Of a stretch of 64,000 nucleotides of DNA, positions 1-8,318 are shown piece by piece. Every line of letters begins with the position of its first letter. Position 1 is the first letter of the stretch. A program made the position numbers and the translations under genes. The notes beneath the pieces are model-generated. The model was not told where the DNA came from and did no database searches. It saw nothing but the letters and a program-made list of their open reading frames with translations. Source of the stretch: Streptomyces sp. NBC_01463 (GTDB lineage: Bacteria > Actinomycetota > Actinomycetes > Streptomycetales > Streptomycetaceae); the NCBI GenBank assembly GCA_036227345.1, contig CP109468.1:1240001-1304000 (forward strand), given 5' to 3'.

Positions 1-451
1 CGACGGTGAGACCGAGGTCGGCCGCGATCTCCTCGGCCCGCTCGTCCAGGTCGGCCCCGCCGAGGGCGAGCCAGCGCTCCAGGGACTCGGAGTACGCGTC
101 GTCGGCGCCGGGGGCGCCGTCGACGAGGGCCTGGGTGGCGGTGTCCATCGTCGCCTGGGCCTCGGCGACGCCGGTGCGCCGGGCCAGGAACTCCCGCACG
201 GTCTCGCCGGGGCGGCGGTCCGGTTCCTGCGGCAGGTGGCCGACCGTGGCGGTGGGCGGGGAGAGCCGCAGCTCGCCCTCCTCCGGCTGGTCGAGACCGG
301 CGAGAAGCCGGAGGAGCGACGATTTTCCGGCCCCGTTGACTCCGACGAGACCGATCACGTCACCGGGCGCGACCACGAGGTCGAGCTCGGCGAAGAGAGT
401 GCGGTCGCCGTGTCCGGCGGCGAGGTCCTTGGCGACGAGAGTGGCAGTCAT
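1..451 (-). CDS. ABC-F family ATPase, N-terminal 150 residues (gene runs off the window)
   Basis: Soluble ATPase of the ABC-F (EttA/Uup-like) class, which acts on the ribosome rather than in membrane transport. The visible part starts MTATLVAKDL, has a Walker A at residues 37-45 (GVNGAGKSS) and a GHLPQEP segment (the Q-loop region), then the start of the helical arm. The ABC signature, Walker B and second ATPase domain lie beyond base 1, so the subfamily cannot be assigned. The ATG at 451 is the only good start; a spacer of about 100 bp separates it from the next gene upstream. The ABC-F identification rests on the soluble N-terminus and the typical early spacing; an ordinary transporter ATPase is less likely but not excluded. 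Confidence 0.85.
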   Translation of the reverse strand, partial: MTATLVAKDLAAGHGDRTLFAELDLVVAPGDVIGLVGVNGAGKSSLLRLLAGLDQPEEGELRLSPPTATVGHLPQEPDRRPGETVREFLARRTGVAEAQATMDTATQALVDGAPGADDAYSESLERWLALGGADLDERAEEIAADLGLTV

Positions 452-555
452 CAGGGTGCCGATCCTAATCGGCCGCCGGGCCGCTCCGGACGCTCAGGGC
501 GGCCCGGGCGGCCCTGCCGTCGGCGGGTGGTCCGCGGCCTGCGCCGACGGGCTGT

Positions 556-1602
556 TCAGCGGTGCACCACAGGGGCGGCCAGCACGCTTCCCGTCGTGCG
601 GGCCACCAGGAAGGAGCGGCCCTTCACGGCCCCCGCGTCCAGCGGGATGCGGTGTTCGCCCGGTTCCAGGAAGCCGTTGAACAGCTCGTGGGCGCGGGTG
701 CGGGACAGCAGGTCGAGGCGGTAGGCGACCAGGGTCACCCGGCAGGGCGAGGTGACCTCCACCGCGGCCGTGCCGCCCGCCGCGTCCAGCCGGACCAGCC
801 GGTGCTGGGCGGGGGCGCCGCGGTCCAGGGCGTGCTCGATCTGGGCGACGAGGACGGGGACGACCGGGGCGAGCCCGTCGACGTACGCGACGTCCGTGCC
901 GGCCCGGCCGAACGCCTCGCGCACGGCGGTGCGCTCCGGGTCGCCGACCGCGCGCCCGAAGAGGACGGCGCGGTAGGCGCGCAGTTCCTCGCCGGGCACC
1001 TGTGCGGCGTCCGCGGTGATGTCGGCGCCGATGCCGATGGTGCGCAGGGCGGCGGCGAGCCGGGCCAGGCCGGCGACCCGGGCGCCGATGAGCAGGACGC
1101 GGCGGGCGGCGGGAGCCTGTGCCTGCGGGGCGGCCTCGTCGGCGGCCGGCAGGAGCCGTTCCAGCTCGCGGCGGTACTGCTCGCCGTCGAAGCGGTACGG
1201 CCCTATGTCCCGGTAGCCGCCCTCCTCCAGGTCGACGGACTCGTACGTCTGCCAGGCGAAGTCCCGCCACACGATGTCCGTGCCGTCGCGTTCGATGACG
1301 GCGGTGACCGCCCCGCATTCGAGACTCTCGCACTCGGGGCAGCCGTAGATCACATAGCGTCCGCCCGCGAGCGGCGCCTCGGCCTCCAGCAGCAGCCGGC
1401 GCACATGGGTGGTGAAGATCGCGGGCGGTACGTCGGAGGCGAGCGGGGAGACGGCGTCGAGGTCGGACAGGCGGAAGAGCAGCGGGCGGCCGTCGACGAG
1501 GAAGTCCATGAAGTCCCGGTGCACCTGGTGGTCACCGTTGGCCAGGACACCGCCGGCCCGCATGGCGGGTGCCAGACCGAAGGTCGCGTACGGGGCAGAC
1601 AT
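556..1602 (-). CDS. Conserved protein of unknown function with Cys cluster and Rossmann-like half
   Basis: I do not recognise this 348-residue protein. The N-terminal half carries a tight cysteine cluster, C88-x2-C91-x4-C96 (CPECESLEC), in a stretch that looks like a small beta-rich domain. The second half begins around residue 167 with RRVLLIGARVAGLA, which resembles a nucleotide-binding beta-alpha-beta fold, and ends in a beta-rich tail. No signal peptide or membrane segment is visible. Two or three cysteines could bind a metal or cluster, but there is no fourth nearby ligand that I can name. It is divergent from the D-amino-acid oxidase-like gene that starts at 1709, sharing a 106-bp intergenic region, and this may mean co-regulation. 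Confidence 0.75.
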   Translation of the reverse strand: MSAPYATFGLAPAMRAGGVLANGDHQVHRDFMDFLVDGRPLLFRLSDLDAVSPLASDVPPAIFTTHVRRLLLEAEAPLAGGRYVIYGCPECESLECGAVTAVIERDGTDIVWRDFAWQTYESVDLEEGGYRDIGPYRFDGEQYRRELERLLPAADEAAPQAQAPAARRVLLIGARVAGLARLAAALRTIGIGADITADAAQVPGEELRAYRAVLFGRAVGDPERTAVREAFGRAGTDVAYVDGLAPVVPVLVAQIEHALDRGAPAQHRLVRLDAAGGTAAVEVTSPCRVTLVAYRLDLLSRTRAHELFNGFLEPGEHRIPLDAGAVKGRSFLVARTTGSVLAAPVVHR

Positions 1603-1708
1603 GACCCGAGTATTCCCGTCCGGAGCCCGTTGTGAGCACGCCGTGGCGGATTTCCGTTAGCGTCGCCACCTGAACGAGGAACAGTCGAACGGATACGGCG
1701 GGGCGGCA

Positions 1709-2632
1709 GTGTCGGAAGTGATTGTGGTGGGCGGTGGGGTCAGTGGTCTCACCACGGCGACGGTCCTGGCGGAGCGCGGCCATCGCGTGCGGGTCTGGTC
1801 CAGGGAACCGGCCGCGACCACGACGTCGGCGGTCGCGGGCGCCCTGTGGTGGCCCTACCGGATCGAGCCGCGGGACCGGGTCGGCGACTGGTCGCTGACC
1901 TCGCTGCGGTGGTACGAGGAACTGGCCGGCCGTCCGCACGAGACCGGTGTACGGCTGGTCGCCGGGGTGCACCGGGGCGAGCGGCTCGCCGCGCTCGGGC
2001 CGTGGGCCGCACAGCTCGCGGATGTCGTGGAGACCGCCGAGGGGCTGCGGTGCCGGCTGCCGCTGCTCGACATGCCGGCCCATCTGGAATGGCTGGAGAA
2101 CCGGGTCAGGGCCGCCGGGGGTTCGGTGGAGCGGCGCAAGGTCAACTCGTTCGACGAGGCGGCCGCGGAGGCGGCGACGGTGGTCAACTGCACGGGGCTC
2201 GGTGCCCGGGCCCTGGTCCCGGACGCCGGGATGCGTTCGGTGCGCGGGCAGTTGGTGCTGGTCGAGAATCCGGGGATCGACGAGTGGTTCACCGAGGCGG
2301 ACCCGGCGTCGAGCGAGACGACGTACTTCTTCCCCCAGCCCGGCAGGCTGGTGCTCGGCGGCACGGCCGGCGCCGACGACTGGAGCACGGTGCCCAATCC
2401 CCGTACCGCACAGGAGATCGTGGCCCGCTGCGCCCGGATCCGGCCGGAGATCGCCCGGGCGCGGGTCATCGGACACCGCGTGGGGCTGCGGCCGGCCCGG
2501 GAGGCCGGGGTGCGGATCGAGGCGGAGGCGCTGCCGGGCGGCGGGCGGCTGGTGCACAACTACGGGCACGGGGGCGCGGGCGTGACGGTGGCCCTGGGCT
2601 GCGCCGAGGCGGCGGCCCAGCTGGTGGGCTGA
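1709..2632 (+). CDS. FAD-dependent D-amino-acid oxidase family protein
   Basis: Flavoprotein of the DAO superfamily, predicted to oxidise D-amino acids to 2-oxo acids, ammonia and hydrogen peroxide. The 307 residues open with the FAD-binding GGGVSG motif (residues 8-13). Near the C-terminus a RPAREAG segment precedes the diagnostic HNYGHGGAG signature of D-amino-acid and D-aspartate oxidases. The length is slightly below eukaryotic DAAO (about 340) and normal for actinobacterial members. The start is GTG at 1709. There is no signal peptide, so the enzyme is cytosolic. Substrate preference (neutral versus acidic D-amino acid) cannot be read from the sequence. Confidence 0.9.
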   Translation: MSEVIVVGGGVSGLTTATVLAERGHRVRVWSREPAATTTSAVAGALWWPYRIEPRDRVGDWSLTSLRWYEELAGRPHETGVRLVAGVHRGERLAALGPWAAQLADVVETAEGLRCRLPLLDMPAHLEWLENRVRAAGGSVERRKVNSFDEAAAEAATVVNCTGLGARALVPDAGMRSVRGQLVLVENPGIDEWFTEADPASSETTYFFPQPGRLVLGGTAGADDWSTVPNPRTAQEIVARCARIRPEIARARVIGHRVGLRPAREAGVRIEAEALPGGGRLVHNYGHGGAGVTVALGCAEAAAQLVG

Positions 2633-2717
2633 GCCGCCGTGTCCGCCGGCGGAACCCAGGGCCTCTCGTTTGGATCATGCCGGGCTCGCGGGGTCCGGCC
2701 TGATCCGGACGAAGACC

Positions 2718-4463
2718 CTAGGTGTCAGCCGCGGTCGAGCCGCCGGGCCCGTCGTGGCGTTCCGTGGTGACCTGGCTGCCGCCGGGGCCGATCCGGATCT
2801 CGAAGTCGCCGTCGTACTTGGCGTGGCCCTCGATGACCGCGGACTCGACGGCTTCCACGCCGAACTCGCGCCGCACGATCAGCGGGTCCTCCCGCAGGTC
2901 GCGCATCAGGGAAACGCACATGCCGATCATCACGAGGGTGAACGGCGCCGCCACCAGAATGGTCAGGTTCTGCAGGCCCTCCAGCGCATTGCCCTTGCCG
3001 TTCCCGATCAGCAGCATGATCGCGGCCACGGCGCCGGTGACGACGCCCCAGAAGATGACGACCCACTTGGCGGGTTCGAGGATGCCCTTCTGCGAGAGGG
3101 TGCCCATCACGATGGAGGCGGCGTCCGCGCCCGAGACGAAGAAGATGCCGACCAGAACCATCACCAGCACGCTCATCACGGTGGCGATCGGGAACTCCGC
3201 GAGGACGCCGAAGAGCTGGGCCTCCGGGGTGTCCGCCCCGCTCAGCCGGCCGGCCTCCTGGAGCTTGATCGCGGTTCCGCCGAAGATCGCGAACCAGACG
3301 AGGCTGACGGTGCTCGGGACGAGGATGACCCCGCCGATGAACTGGCGGATGGTCCGGCCCCGGCTGATCCGTGCGATGAACATGCCCACGAAGGGCGTCC
3401 AGGAGATCCACCAGGCCCAGTAGAAGACGGTCCAGCTGCCCAGCCAGGTGGCCACCTTGCCCTCGCCGGTCGCCTCGGTGCGTCCGATGAGCTGCGGCAG
3501 GTCACCGAGGTAGGCGCCGAGCGAGGTGGGCAGCAGGTCCAGCACGATGATCGTGGGGCCCGCGATGAACACGAAGACGGCCAGGATCAGGGCGAGCACC
3601 ATGTTGATGTTGGAGAGCCACTGAATGCCCTTCTCCACGCCGGAGACCGCCGAGGCGACGAAGGCGACGGTGAGCACGGCGATGATCAGGACCAGGAGGC
3701 CGGTGCCCGTCTTCTCCTGCCAGTTCAGCTCCTGGAATCCGCTGCCGATCTGGAGGGCACCCAGGCCCAGTGAGGCCGCCGAGCCGAAGAGCGTGGCGAA
3801 GATGGCGAGGATGTCGATCAGGCGGCCGAAGCCGCCGTGGGCGTGGCGGGCGCCGATGAGCGGTTCGAACACCGCGCTGATCGTCTGCCGCCTGCGGCGC
3901 CGGAAGGTGCTGTAGGCGATGGCCAGCCCGACCACCGCGTAGATCGCCCAGGGGTGGAGCGTCCAGTGGAAGAGGGTGGTGGCCATCGCCGTCTGCAGCG
4001 CCTCGGCGGCGTCCGCGGGGTGGGTTCCGGGCGGCGGGTCGGTGAAGTGCGCCAGGGGCTCACTGACCCCGTAGAACATCAGACCGATTCCCATGCCGGC
4101 GCTGAACATCATCGCGACCCAGGACACGGTCCTGAATTCCGGCTCCTCGCCCTCCTGGCCGAGGGTGATCTTTCCGTACCGGCTGATGGCGAGCCACAGG
4201 GCGAAGACCACGAACCCGGTGGCTGCCAGCATGAAGGCCCAACCACCGTTGTGGAGGAGCCCGTTGAGCAGGGTGTCGGACACGTCCTCCAGCGAGTCGG
4301 TGGCCGTGGCCCCCCAGACCACGAAGGCGAGGGTGAGGACCGCGGCGACCCCGAACACCACCCGGTCGGTCGTGGGGCGCCGGCCCTGCGTCGGATCGAC
4401 GGGCAGATCCGCCGTCACCGACAGATCCCCCCTGCCGCCCGTTCTCTCATCGTCCTGCGACAC
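2718..4463 (-). CDS. BCCT family betaine/carnitine/choline transporter
   Basis: Integral membrane transporter of the BCCT family, which imports quaternary ammonium solutes such as glycine betaine or choline with sodium or protons. The 581 residues contain about twelve hydrophobic segments and the family core, including FYWAWWISWTPFVGMFIARI in the central unwound-helix region with its aromatic substrate box. The preferred start is GTG at 4463, because an AAAGG ribosome-binding site sits 8 nt upstream; an ATG 54 bp further up lacks one. A hydrophilic N-tail (about 30 residues) and a charged C-tail could be osmosensory, as in BetP, but this is inference. An inverted repeat CACAC-C-GTGTG lies upstream at 4515-4525. 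Confidence 0.93.
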   Translation of the reverse strand: MSQDDERTGGRGDLSVTADLPVDPTQGRRPTTDRVVFGVAAVLTLAFVVWGATATDSLEDVSDTLLNGLLHNGGWAFMLAATGFVVFALWLAISRYGKITLGQEGEEPEFRTVSWVAMMFSAGMGIGLMFYGVSEPLAHFTDPPPGTHPADAAEALQTAMATTLFHWTLHPWAIYAVVGLAIAYSTFRRRRRQTISAVFEPLIGARHAHGGFGRLIDILAIFATLFGSAASLGLGALQIGSGFQELNWQEKTGTGLLVLIIAVLTVAFVASAVSGVEKGIQWLSNINMVLALILAVFVFIAGPTIIVLDLLPTSLGAYLGDLPQLIGRTEATGEGKVATWLGSWTVFYWAWWISWTPFVGMFIARISRGRTIRQFIGGVILVPSTVSLVWFAIFGGTAIKLQEAGRLSGADTPEAQLFGVLAEFPIATVMSVLVMVLVGIFFVSGADAASIVMGTLSQKGILEPAKWVVIFWGVVTGAVAAIMLLIGNGKGNALEGLQNLTILVAAPFTLVMIGMCVSLMRDLREDPLIVRREFGVEAVESAVIEGHAKYDGDFEIRIGPGGSQVTTERHDGPGGSTAADT

Positions 4464-4537
4464 GAATGGCACCTTTCGCGGAAGCTGGAAAATCGCTCTC
4501 CGTAGGCAGTACCACACACCGTGTGCATCTCACGGGA

Positions 4538-5869
4538 TCAACAAGCGGTATCGGCTTGACCGTTTGTGAGGTGATATGTCGCCCTCCGGTCCAGGAGGAG
4601 CGGAATCAGCTTCCGGGCCGGCTGCCGCAGGGGCACGTACACACCGTCACCGTCGGGCCGGGACGTGACGCCGTGCAGAGCCAGTTCGTCCCCCACGTCG
4701 CCGAACTGTTCCGCCGTGAGCCGGTAGCCGCAGGGCGGGTGGCGCAGGACCTCGTCGGGCCGCGCCGCCTCGTTGTCCGCTCCCCCGAGGTACACGGGCC
4801 CCCGGTCGGTCCGCCCCGCCGCCCGGGACCGGGCCGTGACCTCCATGACCGCGTCATGCCGCTCTTCGAGATAGGAGAACAGCCCCTTGAGAGCGGCGAG
4901 TTGGGAGGTGACGCGGCGACGGTTGCCGAGTGCGGGGTCGGCCCGCTCGGCGGCCGAGAGCGCGTCCATGCGGGACTCGACGAGCAGGCCGACCGCGTGT
5001 TTGAGGGCCGCGGTGTTGCGCAGGATGCGTTCCTGTCCGTCGCCCGCGGTCTGCCTGACCGGGTCGCCCGTCACCGGGTCGGTCCACACGCCGTACCGGC
5101 CGCTGCTGAATCCGGCGTCCACCGCGGCCGTACGCACATGGCGCTCGGCCAGCAGCGCCGACTCGTCGTGCACCCGCTCGTCGGCGTTGAGGTTGCGGGG
5201 CCACAGGACGTAGAGGTCCTTGTCGTAGTACGGCGGGGTCGCGCCGTACTCGTGCAGGTCGTCGATCACCTCGGGCGTCCGGTCCCGGATGACGGCGGCC
5301 AGCGCGCGGGCCTCGGCGGTGCGCAGCGCGAGGTGGTCGCGGTTGATGTCCAGGCCGTCGGCGTTGCCCCGGGTCCCGGCGGCCAGGCCGTCGGGGTTGG
5401 CCGTGGGCAGGACCAGGACGCTGGTACGGGAGAGCAGGGCGCGGGTCGCCGGGTCGGTGGCGTAGCCGAGGTCACGGATCAGCGTCAGGCACGCCTCGCG
5501 GCCGGCGGGTTCGTCGCCGTGCTGGCTGCAGACCAGCAGGACGGCCGGCGCGGCCGGACGTTCACTGCCGATCCGGACGAGGCGCAGCGGCCGCCCCTCC
5601 TTCGTCGTGCCGATCCGTTCGACGGAGACCAGGCCGCTGTGGCGGTCGACGGCGGCGAGCAGGGACCGCTCCTCGTCCTGGCCGGTCCACCGCGCACCCT
5701 CGGCGGACTCGAAGCCGGTACGCGGCCGCAGGTGCGCGGCCTCCGAGGGGACGGTGACGAGCGGGACGGCGAGCGCGGCGGCGACGGCCGTGAGCGCGAG
5801 GTTGCGCACGCGGTGCGGGCCGGAGCCCCGGCCGGGGCCGTTCGCGGAACCCCGCACACGTGTCGGCAT
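4538..5869 (-). CDS. Secreted M14 family zinc metallocarboxypeptidase
   Basis: Predicted exported zinc carboxypeptidase, removing C-terminal residues from peptides. The start at 5869 (MPTRVRG) gives 443 residues with a twin-basic N-terminus, a hydrophobic core around residues 22-40 and cleavage probably after SEA (42-44). The zinc motif HGDE is at 117-120 (H117, E120), followed by the M14 landmarks NPDG, NRDH and a later HEYG histidine. The C-terminal 100 residues are a less typical extension. An upstream in-frame ATG at 5902 would add 11 residues with no benefit. The gene lies upstream of the BCCT gene on the same strand with a 74-bp gap, so cotranscription is possible but not needed. Confidence 0.88.
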   Translation of the reverse strand: MPTRVRGSANGPGRGSGPHRVRNLALTAVAAALAVPLVTVPSEAAHLRPRTGFESAEGARWTGQDEERSLLAAVDRHSGLVSVERIGTTKEGRPLRLVRIGSERPAAPAVLLVCSQHGDEPAGREACLTLIRDLGYATDPATRALLSRTSVLVLPTANPDGLAAGTRGNADGLDINRDHLALRTAEARALAAVIRDRTPEVIDDLHEYGATPPYYDKDLYVLWPRNLNADERVHDESALLAERHVRTAAVDAGFSSGRYGVWTDPVTGDPVRQTAGDGQERILRNTAALKHAVGLLVESRMDALSAAERADPALGNRRRVTSQLAALKGLFSYLEERHDAVMEVTARSRAAGRTDRGPVYLGGADNEAARPDEVLRHPPCGYRLTAEQFGDVGDELALHGVTSRPDGDGVYVPLRQPARKLIPLLLDRRATYHLTNGQADTAC

Positions 5870-6011
5870 GGCGGGAAGGTACCCCGGCCGCAGCCCGCGC
5901 AACAGGTGCGCCCGCCAGGAATCGCGGGACAGCCCTTAGGGTGATGAGGTTCGCGCTGATCGGCCGGGCCCGGCCGTTTCCTGCATCGTCCGTGCCCCCG
6001 AGGAGCGTCCC

Positions 6012-7124
6012 TTGCCCGGTCCGACCCCCGATGCCCAGCGTGACGCGCGCCCCACCCTGGAGGCGGTGGCGGCCCGCGCCGGTGTCTCCCGGGCAACGGC
6101 CTCCCGGGTGGTGAACGGCGGTGCGGGGGTGCGGCAGCCGCTCGTGGACCAGGTCCGCAAGGCGGTCGAGGAGCTCGGCTACATACCGAACCACGCCGCC
6201 CGGACCCTGGTCACCCGGCGCAACGGGGCGGTCGCCGTGCTCATCGACGAGCCCGAGGCCCGGATCTTCTCCGACCCCTTCTTCTCCCAGCACATCCGCG
6301 GCATCAGCCGTGAACTCAGCGTTCACGACGCCCAGCTGGTCCTGCTCCTGGTCGAGGGCAGCGGCGACTTCGAACGGGTCACCCGGTATCTGGCCGGCGG
6401 CCATGTGGACGGGGTGCTGGCCTTCTCGCTGCACACCGACGACGAACTCCCCGAGGTCATCAGGCGGTTCCGGGTGCCGACCGTCTACGGCGGCCGTCCC
6501 GGGCGGCCGGGTGCCGCGTCCGAGCTCGCGTTCCCCTATGTGGACTGCGACAACCGCGGCGGCGCCCGCGAGGCCGTGCGGCATCTGGTCTCGCTCGGCC
6601 GCCGCAACATCGCCCACATCGCGGGTCCGCGCGACCAGACGTCGGCGCTCGACCGGATCGACGGCTACACCGACGTACTGCCCGACGGCGATCCCGCCCT
6701 CATCACGGACGGCGACTTCACCGCCGATGGCGGCGCCCGGGCAATGACGCGCCTGCTGGAGCGACGGCCTGACCTCGACGCCGTCTTCGCCGCCAACGAC
6801 CTCATGGCGTCCGGCGCCCTGCGGGTGCTGCGCGACCGTGGCCTGCGCGTACCGCAGGACGTCGCCCTGGTCGGCTTCGACGACCTGGAGTCGGTCGCCG
6901 AGACGACCGATCCACCGCTGACGACGGTCCGTCAGGACGTGGTGGGCATGGGCAGGTTGATGGTCAGGCTGCTGATGGAACGGCTCAACGAGGGTGAAGG
7001 CGCCGGCAAGGGCAGAGGCGCGGGTGCCGAGGCCCTCTCCGGACCCGCCCGTTCCGGCTCCGGCTCCGGGGACACCGATTCCGTCATCATGCCGACGCAG
7101 CTGATCCGCCGCGCATCGGCGTGA
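6012..7124 (+). CDS. LacI family transcriptional regulator
   Basis: DNA-binding repressor with an N-terminal helix-turn-helix (about residues 14-38, TLEAVAARAGVSRATASRVV) and a periplasmic-binding-protein-like sensor domain to about residue 325. The TTG start at 6012 has AGGAG 6-11 nt upstream. The C-terminus carries an unusual low-complexity insert of about 30 Gly/Ala/Ser-rich residues before the final SVIMPTQLIRR, which replaces the short loop seen in typical LacI proteins. It is divergent from the M14 peptidase gene and may control it or itself; no sugar-utilisation operon is adjacent. The ligand is unknown. Confidence 0.92.
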   Translation: MPGPTPDAQRDARPTLEAVAARAGVSRATASRVVNGGAGVRQPLVDQVRKAVEELGYIPNHAARTLVTRRNGAVAVLIDEPEARIFSDPFFSQHIRGISRELSVHDAQLVLLLVEGSGDFERVTRYLAGGHVDGVLAFSLHTDDELPEVIRRFRVPTVYGGRPGRPGAASELAFPYVDCDNRGGAREAVRHLVSLGRRNIAHIAGPRDQTSALDRIDGYTDVLPDGDPALITDGDFTADGGARAMTRLLERRPDLDAVFAANDLMASGALRVLRDRGLRVPQDVALVGFDDLESVAETTDPPLTTVRQDVVGMGRLMVRLLMERLNEGEGAGKGRGAGAEALSGPARSGSGSGDTDSVIMPTQLIRRASA

Positions 7125-7163
7125 CCGTCGCCGTGCGAGGCCGGTCGCCGCGGAGAAGCCCGG

Positions 7164-8036
7164 TCAGCACCGCGCCTTCCGGTGGGCCGCCCTCGCCCGA
7201 CGCGCCCGCGGCAGATACCGCAGACGCTCCGGCAGCACCGGCACCACCACCCGCAGCACGGCGCAGAACCTCCGCAGTGCGCGCTCCTGCCCCTGTGTCC
7301 ACTCCAGACCGATCGCCTCGCGCGCGTCCGGCGGCATCAGTCCGACCGTGAGGAACCCGCGGAACCGGGTCAGGGGCGGCAGGAGAACCGGCCACAGCGC
7401 CCTCAGCAGCAGCCGCAGGGCCAGGGGGCCGCGGTCGGGCGGCGGTACGGGGGTGGCGGTGGCGACGAGTTCGTCGACGACGACCGTCCGCTCCACCTCG
7501 GTGGCGAGCATGCCGCGGTAGTAGGGCCAGAACTCCTCGATCGTCTGCGGCATGTCCCGGTCGTGGATCCCGAGCACCCGGCCCACCTGGAGCCACTCCC
7601 GGTACAGCGCCCGCTCCTGCGCCGCGCCGAGCGGGCGGATCAGGTACCGGGCCGCGTGCTGGTACACGGGGAATCCGGTGGCGTGCACCCATGCGTAGTT
7701 CGCCGGTGACAGTGCGTGGTACGGGCGGCCCCGGGTGTCCGTGCCCCGGATGGTGCGGTGCAGCCGGCGGAGCCTGCGCCCCTCCTCGGCGGCTTCCGCA
7801 CCCCCGTACACCCAGAGCTGGAGCGAGCTCAGGGAGCGTTCCCCGCGCCCCCACGGGTCCGTACGGAACACGGAGTGCTCGTCGACGCCCGCACCGACCG
7901 CGGGGTGGGCGACCTGGAGGGTGAGGGCGGCGGGCAGCATCAGCAGGGCCCGGACGTCCCCGGACAGACTCCACAGCACACCCCCGGGAGGGGGCGGTAC
8001 GGGGTCGTCACCCCTGGCCGGCTCGCTGCTGCTCAT
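7164..8036 (-). CDS. Oxygenase MpaB family protein (DUF2236)
   Basis: Member of the MpaB/latex-clearing-protein-like superfamily (DUF2236), thought to be haem-dependent oxygenases. The 290 residues contain the family opening VAHPAVGAGVDEHSVF with a following DPWGR, a central HALSPANYAWVHATGF segment with a probable axial histidine, and an IEEFWPYY motif. There is a short proline-rich N-tail, and the last 20 residues are strongly basic. It is divergent from a second member of the same superfamily at 8319, and the intergenic region holds an AT-rich element likely to be the shared control site. The substrate is unknown. Confidence 0.85.
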   Translation of the reverse strand: MSSSEPARGDDPVPPPPGGVLWSLSGDVRALLMLPAALTLQVAHPAVGAGVDEHSVFRTDPWGRGERSLSSLQLWVYGGAEAAEEGRRLRRLHRTIRGTDTRGRPYHALSPANYAWVHATGFPVYQHAARYLIRPLGAAQERALYREWLQVGRVLGIHDRDMPQTIEEFWPYYRGMLATEVERTVVVDELVATATPVPPPDRGPLALRLLLRALWPVLLPPLTRFRGFLTVGLMPPDAREAIGLEWTQGQERALRRFCAVLRVVVPVLPERLRYLPRARRARAAHRKARC

Positions 8037-8244
8037 ACGGTGCTCCCGACATTCGGCGGGCGTACGGATCGGCGCCCGGCCCCTGCGTGATCCAGTATGC
8101 GAGCGCTTCGCGCGCCGCGCGCAGCCGCCCCCGCGGCACGGGCTCGCACGCCGCTCCCTCGATGGCGCCGGCAGTGTTGACGGACCCCGTGAAACAAGTC
8201 GATAGTATTTGTAACTTTGACTCTCGCACCGGACGGTCAGTCAT
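8008..8244 (-). CDS. Possible small protein overlapping the MpaB gene start (doubtful)
   Basis: A 78-residue reading frame whose last 29 bases overlap the start of the MpaB-family gene. For it: an AAGGG element just before the ATG, and high third-position GC in the C-terminal half (ARREALAYW-like composition). Against it: the first 25 codons cross an AT-rich, promoter-like block at 8190-8222 that is unlike Streptomyces coding sequence, and the SD spacing is only 2-3 nt. I recognise no family. It may be nothing more than the shared control region. Confidence 0.25.
   Translation of the reverse strand: MTDRPVRESKLQILSTCFTGSVNTAGAIEGAACEPVPRGRLRAAREALAYWITQGPGADPYARRMSGAPYEQQRAGQG
8177..8222 (+). 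promoter_or_regulatory. AT-rich promoter/operator candidate between the two MpaB-type genes
   Basis: TTGACG at 8177-8182 is followed 18 nt later by GATAGT (8201-8206), a plausible -35/-10 pair reading toward the gene at 8319. The -10 lies in an island (8190-8222) with far lower GC than its surroundings. An imperfect inverted repeat, AGTC at 8197-8200 and GACT at 8219-8222, flanks the -10 element and could bind the nearby TetR regulator. The promoter call is by eye only. Confidence 0.4.
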
Positions 8245-8318
8245 ATCCCTTGCATCTCATGTGAGTTGACCCGTCGGTGGCCTCGCAGGGAGTCGGTACA
8301 CGGACAGGAGGGCGCACC

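Noticed and set aside
4464..4517. ATG start of the BCCT transporter at 4517
   Set aside because: No ribosome-binding site and an unusual Cys/Arg-rich extension; GTG 4463 has a good site.
5961..5976. Perfect 16-bp palindrome CGGCCGGGCCCGGCCG upstream of the LacI gene
   Set aside because: GC-only self-complementary runs are common at this base composition; it lacks the CG-centred LacI operator form, so I give it no function.
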